35,128 nucleotides of DNA, taken from Acidaminococcaceae bacterium. GTDB taxonomy: Bacteria > Bacillota > Negativicutes > Acidaminococcales > Acidaminococcaceae. Positions 1-7,194 of this stretch are shown here, piece after piece (position 1 is the stretch's first letter; the number at the start of each line of letters is the position of its first letter). The notes beneath the pieces were generated by a model. That model was given only the letters and a program-made list of their open reading frames with translations, was not told where the DNA came from and did no database searches. Location of the stretch: positions 1 to 35,128 of the forward strand of contig JALCSJ010000003.1 of assembly GCA_022653215.1 (NCBI GenBank), read 5' to 3'. Position numbers and translations under genes: made by a program.

Positions 1-14
1 AGTTCCTGATCCAT
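1..14 (-). CDS. First codons of an unidentified gene downstream of ybeY (partial)
   Basis: An ATG lies at 14-12 on the minus strand, reading Met-Asp-Gln-Glu before the window ends. A GGAGGC ribosome binding site sits inside the 3' end of ybeY, about 10 bases upstream, so the start looks genuine and translationally linked to ybeY. In Bacillus the gene after ybeY is dgkA, followed by cdd and era, but four codons are too few to identify this one. Confidence 0.4.
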
Positions 15-18
15 TTTA

Positions 19-501
19 TCAGCCTCCAAAAAATTCTTCGGATAAATCCATTTCTCTAAGAACAGCTTCTTCTTCTTTGCGCATAACAGTTTTGTCTGCT
101 TCTTTCATATGGTCATATCCTAAAAGATGCAAAATTCCATGGACAGCCAAATAGGTCATTTCCCGGGGCAATCCATGACCGAATTCTTCACCCTGAGCTA
201 CGGCTTTGGGAGCCGAGATTATAATGTCACCCAGTAAATGTTCTGTATCGCTGTCTAGGACTTCCGGTTCTTCTTCTCCTTCGTCTAAAGCAAAAGAAAG
301 CACATCTGTTGGTCTGTCTACTTTACGATATTGTTTGTTTAAAGCATGAATTTCCTCATCGTCTACAATTGTAATATCTACTTCTACTTTGTCGCCTAGC
401 TTTTGCCGCTTGGCCACAATATTCATAGCACCTTTTAAAAGCTTTTCCATTTCTTCGGGAATAACTACTTTATCCTGCTTGTTTTCTAATGATACAATCA
501 T
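19..501 (-). CDS. ybeY: Endoribonuclease YbeY (rRNA maturation factor)
   Basis: The 160-residue protein is normal length for the YbeY/UPF0054 family, zinc-dependent single-strand endoribonucleases of the cytoplasm needed for 16S rRNA 3' maturation and ribosome quality control. The family signature is clear at residues 121-131 (HGILHLLGYDH), whose three histidines (H121, H125, H131) bind the metal. The conserved RPTDVLSF segment is at about 63-70. The ATG start overlaps the phoH stop codon in an ATGA arrangement, so the two are translationally coupled. The phoH-ybeY pairing is widely conserved. In Bacillus an HD-domain gene (yqfF) lies between them; here it is absent. Confidence 0.96.
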   Translation of the reverse strand: MIVSLENKQDKVVIPEEMEKLLKGAMNIVAKRQKLGDKVEVDITIVDDEEIHALNKQYRKVDRPTDVLSFALDEGEEEPEVLDSDTEHLLGDIIISAPKAVAQGEEFGHGLPREMTYLAVHGILHLLGYDHMKEADKTVMRKEEEAVLREMDLSEEFFGG

Positions 502-1499
502 GGTTCTCCCACCCTTTTAGCTGATTTCGCAATTTCTACTTGCTTGTCATATTCATCATAGGCTCTGATAATCTTTGCCACTATTTCATGTCTCACTACA
601 TCCGCCTCGGAAAAATGCACAATGCCAATACCGGGAGTAGCACGAAGCACATAAGCTGAATTTGTCAGTCCCGATTCCTTGCCATTAGGTAAATCCACTT
701 GGGTAGCATCGCCTGTTATAACCATCTTCGAGCCAAAGCCAAATCTGGTTAATACCATTTTCATCTGCTCTGGAGTAGTGTTTTGAGCTTCATCCAAAAT
801 GATAAAGGAATCGTTTAAAGTTCTGCCACGCATATATGCCAGAGGTGCTACTTCAAGAACACCCTTGGCTAAATATTTTTGGAAAGTTTCTAATCCCAGC
901 ATTTCATAAAGAGCATCATATAAAGGCCGTAAATAGGGGTCTACTTTTTCCTGCAGATCCCCCGGCAAAAAGCCCAGTTTTTCTCCTGCTTCTACCGCAG
1001 GTCTGGTCAAAATTATCCGTTCCACTTCTTTACCCCGGAGAGCTTTTACTGCCATAGCTACTGCCAAATAAGTTTTTCCTGTACCGGCCGGGCCAATACC
1101 AATGGTAATAACATTATTTTCGATAGTCTCTAAATACGTCAACTGACCCATGGTTTTCGCCTTAACCTGGCGTCCCCTGTTGGTCACTAAAATCGTTTGG
1201 GAATCCATTTTGCGGAGACTTTCTTCTTTGCCTTCCGACAGCATTTTCAAGCTGTAACGGACTTCGTGACTGGTTATGGGCAAACCCTGCCGATATAGAT
1301 AGAGCATTTCTTCTATTAATTTTGCTGCCAATTCTACAGCACTTTGCTCTCCTGATGCCGTAATAACATTGCCTCTGGCTACCAAGGTGCAGTTTACGTC
1401 ATCCTGCATAATATGCAGCAGTTCATCATTTTTCCCTAAAATACCCAGCATTTCCTGTTGGTCACGTACTTCAAATCTAGTTTCGCTTTTCTCCGGCAA
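498..1499 (-). CDS. phoH: PhoH-family ATPase (PhoH-like, YqfL/YbeZ type)
   Basis: A 333-residue cytoplasmic P-loop ATPase. Walker A GPAGTGKT is at residues 136-143, Walker B FIILDEAQ at about 232-239, and the family segment LTRPAVEAGEKLGFLPGD at 164-181. The N-terminal 100 residues resemble the KH-like region of this family. PhoH/YbeZ proteins are thought to assist RNA processing with YbeY; the exact substrate is unsettled. The start is a TTG at 1499, with a purine-rich GAGGGA site 5 bases upstream. The first internal ATG (residue 17) has a poorly placed site, so the TTG is preferred. It lies 15 bases behind the cyclophilin gene and overlaps ybeY by 4 bases, which suggests a cyclophilin-phoH-ybeY operon. 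Confidence 0.94.
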   Translation of the reverse strand: MPEKSETRFEVRDQQEMLGILGKNDELLHIMQDDVNCTLVARGNVITASGEQSAVELAAKLIEEMLYLYRQGLPITSHEVRYSLKMLSEGKEESLRKMDSQTILVTNRGRQVKAKTMGQLTYLETIENNVITIGIGPAGTGKTYLAVAMAVKALRGKEVERIILTRPAVEAGEKLGFLPGDLQEKVDPYLRPLYDALYEMLGLETFQKYLAKGVLEVAPLAYMRGRTLNDSFIILDEAQNTTPEQMKMVLTRFGFGSKMVITGDATQVDLPNGKESGLTNSAYVLRATPGIGIVHFSEADVVRHEIVAKIIRAYDEYDKQVEIAKSAKRVGEP

Positions 1500-1514
1500 A
1501 AATATCCCTCCCCT

Positions 1515-2111
1515 CTACTGTTCCTCTTTAATTTCTATATTTTTAATAACGACAGGCTGTACAGGTTTATCCCGTCCATCTGTTTTTACTCTCCCGATTT
1601 TTTGTACAACATCCATGCCTTTAATAACTTTGCCAAAAATAGCATGTTTATTATTCAGCCACTCGGTGGGAGCCAAAGTAATGAAAAATTGGCTGCCCCC
1701 TGTATTAGGTCCAGCATTAGCCATGGAAAGAACACCGGCACTGTCGTGTTTCAGCTTAGGAGAAAATTCATCCTTAATGGTATAGCCGGGACCGCCTGTA
1801 CCGGTACCTGTGGGGTCACCGCCCTGAATCATAAAACCATCAATAACTCTATGGAAAGTGCAGTTTTTATAAAATCCTTCTTTAGCCAGTTTTATGAAAT
1901 TAGCACAAGTAACAGGTGCCTCTTTAGTAGCAAGTTTAACTTGAAATTCTCCCATGTTGGTAATAAAAACAGCTGTGGCTGGTTTTACAGAGGGATTTGC
2001 AGCAGCCTTTTTCTCTGCAGTACCTGCTCCTGCCTTTTTTTCTTGTCCCCCACATGCTGCTAAGAACACACAACAAACCGCTATCAATGCTATACTGAAT
2101 ATTTTTTTCAC
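1515..2111 (-). CDS. Cyclophilin-type peptidyl-prolyl isomerase, lipoprotein
   Basis: This 198-residue protein starts with a lipoprotein signal peptide: MKK, a hydrophobic stretch, and a lipobox LAAC with the modified cysteine at residue 20. A short Ala/Lys-rich linker precedes a complete single-domain cyclophilin. Typical motifs are FHRVIDGFMIQGGDP, GTGGPGYTIKDEF and GSQFFITLAP. Cyclophilins catalyse proline cis/trans isomerisation; the lipobox places this one on the outer face of the cytoplasmic membrane, for folding of exported proteins. The GTG start at 2111 is 7 bases from a GGAGGT site; an out-of-frame ATG just upstream has no spacing. It is first in a likely operon with phoH and ybeY. 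Confidence 0.93.
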   Translation of the reverse strand: MKKIFSIALIAVCCVFLAACGGQEKKAGAGTAEKKAAANPSVKPATAVFITNMGEFQVKLATKEAPVTCANFIKLAKEGFYKNCTFHRVIDGFMIQGGDPTGTGTGGPGYTIKDEFSPKLKHDSAGVLSMANAGPNTGGSQFFITLAPTEWLNNKHAIFGKVIKGMDVVQKIGRVKTDGRDKPVQPVVIKNIEIKEEQ

Positions 2112-2144
2112 TATTCATACCTCCAATTTTTTCTTTACATATCT

Positions 2145-2173
2145 ATTATACTGTTTATCTTAGAAAAAACCAA
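2145..2173 (-). promoter_or_regulatory. Promoter of the cyclophilin-phoH-ybeY unit
   Basis: On the minus strand a perfect -10 TATAAT (2150-2145) follows a weaker -35 TTGGTT (2173-2168) with a 17-base spacer. It lies about 34 bases upstream of the cyclophilin GTG start. Confidence 0.6.
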
Positions 2174-2199
2174 TAATCTAGACAAATATTAACCGAAAC

Positions 2200-2229
2200 T
2201 TGACAAGCTTCCCTTCTATAAGCTAGAAT
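2200..2229 (+). promoter_or_regulatory. Promoter of tRNA-Val
   Basis: A perfect -35 TTGACA (2200-2205), 18-base spacer and -10 TAGAAT (2224-2229) end 19 bases before the mature tRNA. It is divergent from the cyclophilin promoter; the two -35 elements are about 26 bases apart. Confidence 0.75.
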
Positions 2230-2248
2230 GACAACAGTAACTTATTGG

Positions 2249-2325
2249 GGAACTATAGCTCAGATGGTTAGAGTACCACGTTGACATCGTGGGGGTCACT
2301 GGTTCGAGTCCAGTTAGTTCCACCA
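2249..2325 (+). tRNA. tRNA-Val (anticodon GAC)
   Basis: A full cloverleaf is readable. The acceptor arms GGAACTA (2249-2255) and TAGTTCC (2315-2321) pair fully. The D-arm is GCTC/GAGT, the anticodon stem CCACG/CGTGG encloses the loop TTGACAT with GAC at 2283-2285, and the T-arm ACTGG/CCAGT encloses TTCGAGT. The discriminator base is A, and CCA (2323-2325) is genome-encoded. GAC reads the valine codons GUC and GUU. The tRNA is on the plus strand, opposite to its protein-coding neighbours, and no terminator separates it from the small reading frame that follows. Confidence 0.96.
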
Positions 2326-2346
2326 CATTTTTAGGAAGTGAGCATT

Positions 2347-2532
2347 ATGGAACAAATGTATTATTGTGACGACGGTCACGGTGATTATAACAGAAGCTAT
2401 GAAGGTCATTATGAAATAGACTATGCGGACTATTCCACTGACCACAGAGACAACAATTTCAGGAACTACGAAAAGAAGGTTCCCAAAACCAAAAAAGAAC
2501 GTATTAAGAACATCCTTAATCACTATGAATAA
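2347..2532 (+). CDS. Small Tyr/His/Asp-rich orphan protein downstream of tRNA-Val
   Basis: An unrecognised reading frame of 61 residues from the ATG at 2347 (64 from an in-frame GTG at 2338). AGGA at 2333-2336 is well spaced for the ATG but too close for the GTG. The first two thirds are rich in Tyr, His, Asp and Asn (CDDGHGDY, YEGHYEIDYADY) and acidic; the tail is strongly basic (KKVPKTKKERIKN). No signal peptide or membrane segment is visible. It begins 21 bases after the tRNA and stops just before a 14-bp hairpin terminator, so it probably shares the tRNA transcript. The composition hints at metal or nucleic-acid binding, but no function can be assigned. It could be a chance frame; the ribosome site and terminator argue otherwise. 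Confidence 0.5.
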   Translation: MEQMYYCDDGHGDYNRSYEGHYEIDYADYSTDHRDNNFRNYEKKVPKTKKERIKNILNHYE

Positions 2533-2534
2533 AC

Positions 2535-2570
2535 AAAAACACTTTGCAGCTTACGTTGCAAAGTGTTTTT
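2535..2570. terminator. Bidirectional terminator between the tRNA-Val unit and ileS
   Basis: A perfect 14-bp stem (2535-2548 with 2557-2570) and 8-base loop has A-runs and T-runs on both sides. It can stop the plus-strand small reading frame (stop at 2532) and the minus-strand ileS (stop at 2581). Confidence 0.88.
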
Positions 2571-2580
2571 TCTATTATCT

Positions 2581-5382
2581 TTAGTCCTTTACTACAGCGC
2601 TGCAGCGAGCGCACAAAGTCGGATGCTCTGGATCCTGACCAACAGTATCGCTGTAAATCCAGCAACGTTCACACTTGTGACCTTCTGCCGGTTTAACAGT
2701 AACCTTCAGATCTTCACGACCTGTAGCCTCTGCTCCCTCAGCTACACCTTCTACAATAACAGCCTGAGAAACAATCAGCAAACTAGCCAAATCTTTTTCT
2801 ACAGATTTGAGAATCTGCAAAGCTTCTCCTTCGGCATGCAGCTCAACCTTAGCATCCAAGGAGTGACCAATGGTCTTAGCACGACGGGCATTTTCCAATA
2901 CTTTCGTGATTTCTCCACGGACAGCAATGAAATTATCCCATTTAGTTTCCAAATCTTTATCAATATATTCCTCATGAACCTTGGGCCATGGAAGCATCTG
3001 TACGCTCTTAGGCGCATCAGCAGGCTTGTTCATGAACTGATAAACTTCCTCCATGGTAAAGCTCAGAACCGGTGACAGCATTACAATTAAGTCCTGCATA
3101 ATTTCATACATAGCAGTTTGTGCACTGCGGCGTTTCTTGTCATTTGGCTTGGAAGTATATAATCTGTCCTTAATGATATCCATGTAGAAAGCACTCATTT
3201 CCAAGGTGCAGAAATTGTGAATAGCATGATATAAAACATGGAAATCATAGCTTTCATAAGCTGCGGTAACATCTTTCTTTAAAAGCTGAGTGTGCATCAA
3301 AGCCCATTTATCCAGTTCTTCCATTTCTGCAAAAGGCACTGCGTCTTTTTCATAATCAAAATCACTGGTATTGCCTAAAATATAACGAATGGTATTACGA
3401 ATCTTACGATATACTTCAGACAGTTGTTTTAAAATATCCTTAGAAATTCTGATATCAGCTTTGTAATCGGAAGAAGCTGCCCACAAACGGACAATATCAG
3501 CTCCGTATTGTTTAATAATATCCTGAGGAGCAATAGTATTGCCGATGGACTTACTCATCTTCTTGCCTTCACCATCCACTACATAGCCATGGGTCAGGAC
3601 TTCCTTATAAGGAGCGTGACCGGTTACGGCTACAGAAGTTAACAGGGAAGATTGGAACCAGCCTCTATGCTGGTCACTGCCTTCCAAATACATATCAGCA
3701 GGCCAATGTAGTTCCGGACGCTTTCTCAGTACAGACATATGTGTTGAACCGCTGTCGAACCACACATCCATAATATCTGATTCTTTACGGAAATGAGTGC
3801 CGCCGCACTTAGGACACTTAGAGCCTTCCGGCAGAAGTTCCTCAGCACTGTGAATCCACCAGGCATCACTGCCCTCTTTTTCAAAAATGCCGGCAACTTT
3901 GGCAATAGTATCTTCATTAACTAAAGGTTCACCGCAATCCTTGCAATAAAACACCGGAATAGGCACACCCCAGGTTCTCTGCCGGGAAATACACCAGTCA
4001 TGACGATCTGCCACCATGTTGTGAATACGTGATTCACCCCAGGAAGGAATCCATTTTACTTCATCGGAAATTGCTTTTAAAGCTTGGTCTCTGAATCCAT
4101 CAACTGAAGCAAACCATTGCTCCGTTGCTCTGTAAATAATCGGGTTCTTGCAGCGCCAGCAATGGGCATACTGATGGCGAATAGTTTTCTTGCCAAGGAG
4201 CACTCCCAATTCTGCTAAATATTTAAGTACAGGGATATTAGCATCAAAAACAAACATGCCTTGGAAACGTTCTCCTGCTTCTGCGGTTAATTTGCCTTGT
4301 GCATCTACAGGGCAAAGAATAGGCAGCTTGTATTGAACGCCGGTTAAATAGTCAACGTCACCATGACCGGGAGCTGTATGAACGCAACCGGTACCTGTTT
4401 CCAGGTCAACATAGTCAGCAAGGCAAACTAAGGATTTGCGATGATTGTATTCCGGGAAAGGATGTTCACATTCAGCATATTCCATTTCACGGCCCATGGT
4501 TGTTCCCAAAACTTTACCAAAAGTCAGACCGCAGTCTTCGGCCACTTTGTTCATTAATTCTTTGGCCATAAAGAGAACTTCATCGCCATTTTCCACCCAG
4601 ACATATTCAAAGTCAGGATTTAAAGTAATGCCGACGTTGGCAGGAATAGTCCAAGGTGTGGTAGTCCAAATTACCATATATGCTTTTTTGCCCTTAGCTT
4701 CAGCCGGCATTTTGCCGTTATCTTTCACAATGGGCATCTTTACGTAAATGGTCGGCGTCTTCATATCACCGTATTCGATTTCTGCTTCAGCTAAAGCTGT
4801 CTCGCAGTGAGGACACCAGTAAACAGTTTTCTTGCCTTTGTAGATATAGCCTTTATTGGCCATAGCACCAAAGACTCTGATCTGATCAGCTTCCAATTCA
4901 GGCTTTAGGGTAATATATGGATGATCCCAGTCTCCCAGTACACCAAGACGTTTAAATTCTTCTCTTTGTATATCAACCCATTTCAAAGCATACTCTTTGC
5001 AGCGTTTGCGCAAAGTCAGTGCATCCATGGAATGACGGTCAATTCCTTCGGCATTTAAGCAGGCATGCTCAATAGGCATACCATGAGTATCCCAACCAGG
5101 TACATAAGGAGTGCCAAAGCCTTGGGCATATTTGTACTTCATGACAATATCTTTCAAAACTTTGTTTAAAGCATGACCCATATGAATCTTGCCGTTAGCA
5201 TAAGGAGGACCATCATGCAAAACCCATTTAGGTAAGTCTGCATGGAGCTTTTCCTTTTCTTCATAAATATTATTGTCCTGCCAAAACTTCAGCATTTCAG
5301 GTTCTCTTTGAGGAAGCCCTGCCCTCATAGGGAAATCTGTTTTAGGCAAATTTAATGTTTTTCCATAATTATCGTTGCTCAC
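2581..5382 (-). CDS. ileS: Isoleucyl-tRNA synthetase
   Basis: A complete 933-residue class I synthetase that charges tRNA-Ile in the cytoplasm. The HIGH-type motif HMGH is at residues 67-70, in the context GPPYANGKIHMGHALNK. KMSKS appears as GKKMSKSIGN near residue 600. A CP1 editing domain with WTTTPWTIPANVG lies between them. The C-terminal zinc motif CERCW ... CARCS is intact, marking the bacterial type of IleRS. The start is GTG at 5382, with GGAGG 8 bases upstream; no nearby ATG fits better. It is controlled by an isoleucine T-box leader and ends at a strong terminator, so it is probably transcribed alone. Confidence 0.98.
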   Translation of the reverse strand: MSNDNYGKTLNLPKTDFPMRAGLPQREPEMLKFWQDNNIYEEKEKLHADLPKWVLHDGPPYANGKIHMGHALNKVLKDIVMKYKYAQGFGTPYVPGWDTHGMPIEHACLNAEGIDRHSMDALTLRKRCKEYALKWVDIQREEFKRLGVLGDWDHPYITLKPELEADQIRVFGAMANKGYIYKGKKTVYWCPHCETALAEAEIEYGDMKTPTIYVKMPIVKDNGKMPAEAKGKKAYMVIWTTTPWTIPANVGITLNPDFEYVWVENGDEVLFMAKELMNKVAEDCGLTFGKVLGTTMGREMEYAECEHPFPEYNHRKSLVCLADYVDLETGTGCVHTAPGHGDVDYLTGVQYKLPILCPVDAQGKLTAEAGERFQGMFVFDANIPVLKYLAELGVLLGKKTIRHQYAHCWRCKNPIIYRATEQWFASVDGFRDQALKAISDEVKWIPSWGESRIHNMVADRHDWCISRQRTWGVPIPVFYCKDCGEPLVNEDTIAKVAGIFEKEGSDAWWIHSAEELLPEGSKCPKCGGTHFRKESDIMDVWFDSGSTHMSVLRKRPELHWPADMYLEGSDQHRGWFQSSLLTSVAVTGHAPYKEVLTHGYVVDGEGKKMSKSIGNTIAPQDIIKQYGADIVRLWAASSDYKADIRISKDILKQLSEVYRKIRNTIRYILGNTSDFDYEKDAVPFAEMEELDKWALMHTQLLKKDVTAAYESYDFHVLYHAIHNFCTLEMSAFYMDIIKDRLYTSKPNDKKRRSAQTAMYEIMQDLIVMLSPVLSFTMEEVYQFMNKPADAPKSVQMLPWPKVHEEYIDKDLETKWDNFIAVRGEITKVLENARRAKTIGHSLDAKVELHAEGEALQILKSVEKDLASLLIVSQAVIVEGVAEGAEATGREDLKVTVKPAEGHKCERCWIYSDTVGQDPEHPTLCARCSAVVKD

Positions 5383-5399
5383 GATTTACACCTCCAAAA

Positions 5400-5652
5400 A
5401 AAAAATAAATCCCGCTCCCCGAAGGGACGAGATATTGTTACCCGTGGTACCACCCTAATGACAGTTTCCTGCCACTCATAAGTTTTAACGTTCTTAACAC
5501 GGTTTGTCTTACTATCGGTTCAGGCAAACAGCTCGGGAGTGATTTTCTGCCTTAAAGCTTTCGTATGGACTCACACCGTCTCCATCTCGCTCAAAACCAA
5601 ATCAGGCTTTAAAGATTACTGTCTCCGTCATAGCATTTATTTTCTCAAATTG
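5400..5652 (-). promoter_or_regulatory. T-box riboswitch, isoleucine specifier (ileS leader)
   Basis: This leader fills the gap between the ileS promoter and ileS. The T-box sequence AGGGTGGTACCACGG is at 5456-5442. A terminator hairpin (ATCTCG / TCCC-TTCG-GGGA / CGGGAT, 5432-5407) follows, with a run of T residues at 5406-5397. Stem I carries the AGCGAG and GGTGTGAGTCC elements of the apical region. On the 3' side of the specifier loop the triplet ATC (5543-5541) precedes ACTCCCGAGC, at the same place as the codons in the other two T-boxes of this window. ATC is an isoleucine codon, matching ileS. Uncharged tRNA-Ile would favour the antiterminator and raise ileS expression. Confidence 0.93.
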
Positions 5653-5657
5653 TTGTT

Positions 5658-5687
5658 ATTATACAACAATTTACAACCCTCTGTCAA
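5658..5687 (-). promoter_or_regulatory. Promoter of the ileS T-box leader
   Basis: Consensus -35 TTGACA (5687-5682), 18-base spacer and -10 TATAAT (5663-5658) on the minus strand. Transcription would start near 5652, at the 5' end of the T-box. Confidence 0.85.
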
Positions 5688-5720
5688 CGTAACACAAGAT
5701 TTCCTGTGCAACACTTTCTG

Positions 5721-6392
5721 CTAACGAGGAAATCTATTTAAGAACTTATAATCAAAAACAGACAAATCCTGTTCTCCGAATAAATAACTTGTGTCATTCA
5801 AACTAAATATCGTATTTTCATGCCATCTGTTGATTCCCAGAATGGTCACGGAAGCAGGTCTGATATCAAAAGAAATGTTTTTCGCGAAAACATCCTCAAT
5901 AGAAAGTTCCAGCCAGGTAAAAAGCATGTTTTGAATAGCACCTTTGTGGGACACTATAATAATATTTTCGGCCGTTGGCAGAATCTCCTGAAAACCTTTA
6001 CGGCAGCGTTTAAAAAACTCCCGTCTGGTTTCTCCTTCATCATAATTCTTATGATCTAATTCCCGTCCGTCCACAGGCCCGTGATAATATTTACGGGCTG
6101 CTGTTTCCGTCAGGCCTGCTGCTTTGCCATTATTTTTTTCTCTTAAGGATTTCTTGGTAATAACAGGAATATCTCCCATTGCCTGAGCAATAATTTGGGC
6201 ACCCAAAAAAGACCGGCGCAAATCACTGGCAAAAATTTTAGGTTCTTCTCTACCCGCAAAACTTTTCGCCAATTTCTTAGCCAGGGTTTTCATCTGTTTT
6301 TCCCCTACAGGGGTCAAATCAGAATCCGTCCACCCACCGGTTAGATTATGAATATGATGTGTTGCCTCTCCATGGCGCACCAGTATAATCAT
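5721..6392 (-). CDS. Histidine phosphatase family protein (phosphoglycerate mutase-like)
   Basis: A 223-residue protein of the histidine phosphatase (RHG) superfamily. The catalytic motif VRHGEA is in the first ten residues; later family elements are LTPVGEKQ, FASDLRRS and IIVSHKGAI, the last supplying the second active-site histidine. Substrates in this superfamily range from phosphosugars to alpha-ribazole phosphate; the sequence does not decide which. The ATG at 6392 is preferred because AGGGGG lies just upstream; a TTG 15 bases earlier has no such site. It is the last gene of the ylm-type cluster, where Bacillus has divIVA before ileS. A long-looped inverted repeat covers its stop codon, but no T-run follows. 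Confidence 0.82.
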   Translation of the reverse strand: MIILVRHGEATHHIHNLTGGWTDSDLTPVGEKQMKTLAKKLAKSFAGREEPKIFASDLRRSFLGAQIIAQAMGDIPVITKKSLREKNNGKAAGLTETAARKYYHGPVDGRELDHKNYDEGETRREFFKRCRKGFQEILPTAENIIIVSHKGAIQNMLFTWLELSIEDVFAKNISFDIRPASVTILGINRWHENTIFSLNDTSYLFGEQDLSVFDYKFLNRFPR

Positions 6393-6408
6393 ATTGCCCC
6401 CTTGCAAT

Positions 6409-7194
6409 CTAGATAAAACGTTTGAGCGTAATGCTGGTTCTTCCTTTTTTTGTTAAGCCTTTTATTTCGTCTACTTCCACCCTGCCTCTGGAACGGAAGG
6501 AAATAATATCTCCTTCGTTAACAGCCTGGGAAGCACTTTTAGCTTCCTGCCAGTTAATTTTTACGTTTCTGGCTTTTATCTCATCAGACATATGAGACCG
6601 AGAAACACCGTACCCTGCTGCTGCTACTGCATCTAAACGCAGAGCCGCCACAGTAGCCTTAATTATTTTGACCTGTTCGGTTCTTTCCTGTAAATCAGTT
6701 AAAGGAATAGTCGTTATTTCTACAGGAGCGGCTCCTATTTTTTGTAAATTAGCTAAAATAAAAGGCTCCATGGTACTATCAGCCACAAACTGGGCTCCTT
6801 CGGGAATAAAAATAATGTCTCCCAGCACTTCACGTTTGCACCCTATACCCATAAAAGCACCTAAAATATCACGGTGATTTATATCATAGTAACGTTTATC
6901 CCACTTTACAGCATATGCTTCAATCCCAAAATCCGGATTACCATAAAACTCTTCGCTGACAAAAGCTACTTTTGCCCGCTCAGGATTTTTCAGACCTCCG
7001 TCTGTTTGGATTTTAACATTGGGAAAATTGGCAGCAACAATTTCTGCTACATTTTGCCCATGAGGATCCAAAAAATCACTTACTTTATATTTACGGCTTT
7101 TACGGGCGCCTTCTGCCAAATCCAGCAATTTGCTGGCTACTTGCTCATCGCCGCCGGCCTTAAAATACCGTAAAACCTTTTCCCTATCAGCCAT
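6409..7194 (-). CDS. ylmH: YlmH-like RNA-binding protein (S4 domain)
   Basis: A protein of 261 residues from the ATG. The N-terminal two thirds match the YlmH/S4-like family (DPHGQNVAE, AFVSEEFYG, HRDILGAFMGIGCKREVLGDI, AQFVADSTMEPFI). The C-terminal 70 or so residues are an S4 RNA-binding domain (VSRSHMSDEIKARNVKINW ... GDIISFRSRGRV). YlmH homologues act on ribosome or tRNA-nascent chain complexes and are encoded beside division genes. The ATG shares one base with the proC stop (TGATG); a GTG three bases earlier is possible. It lies between proC and the histidine phosphatase in a tightly packed operon. YggT/YlmG, usually next to it, is missing. Confidence 0.92.
   Translation of the reverse strand: MADREKVLRYFKAGGDEQVASKLLDLAEGARKSRKYKVSDFLDPHGQNVAEIVAANFPNVKIQTDGGLKNPERAKVAFVSEEFYGNPDFGIEAYAVKWDKRYYDINHRDILGAFMGIGCKREVLGDIIFIPEGAQFVADSTMEPFILANLQKIGAAPVEITTIPLTDLQERTEQVKIIKATVAALRLDAVAAAGYGVSRSHMSDEIKARNVKINWQEAKSASQAVNEGDIISFRSRGRVEVDEIKGLTKKGRTSITLKRFI

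Noticed and set aside
1369..2063. Two overlapping plus-strand open frames (138 and 201 codons) opposite the cyclophilin and phoH genes.
   Set aside because: They are antisense to genes with clear domains, have no ribosome sites, and their compositions look like reverse complements of coding sequence.
2314..2523. Minus-strand 69-codon hydrophobic frame opposite the small tRNA-linked gene.
   Set aside because: It ends inside the tRNA-Val gene and shows no ribosome site or promoter; the plus-strand frame has both a ribosome site and a terminator.
2563..3075. Plus-strand 170-codon frame antisense to ileS.
   Set aside because: It lies wholly opposite the well-conserved C-terminus of IleRS and begins inside the terminator.
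5539..5724. Plus-strand 61-codon frame across the ileS leader.
   Set aside because: The region is fully explained by the T-box and promoter on the other strand.
5698..5734. Inverted repeat GATTTCCT/AGGAAATC around the phosphatase stop codon as a terminator.
   Set aside because: The loop is 21 bases and no T-run follows, so it is not a convincing intrinsic terminator.
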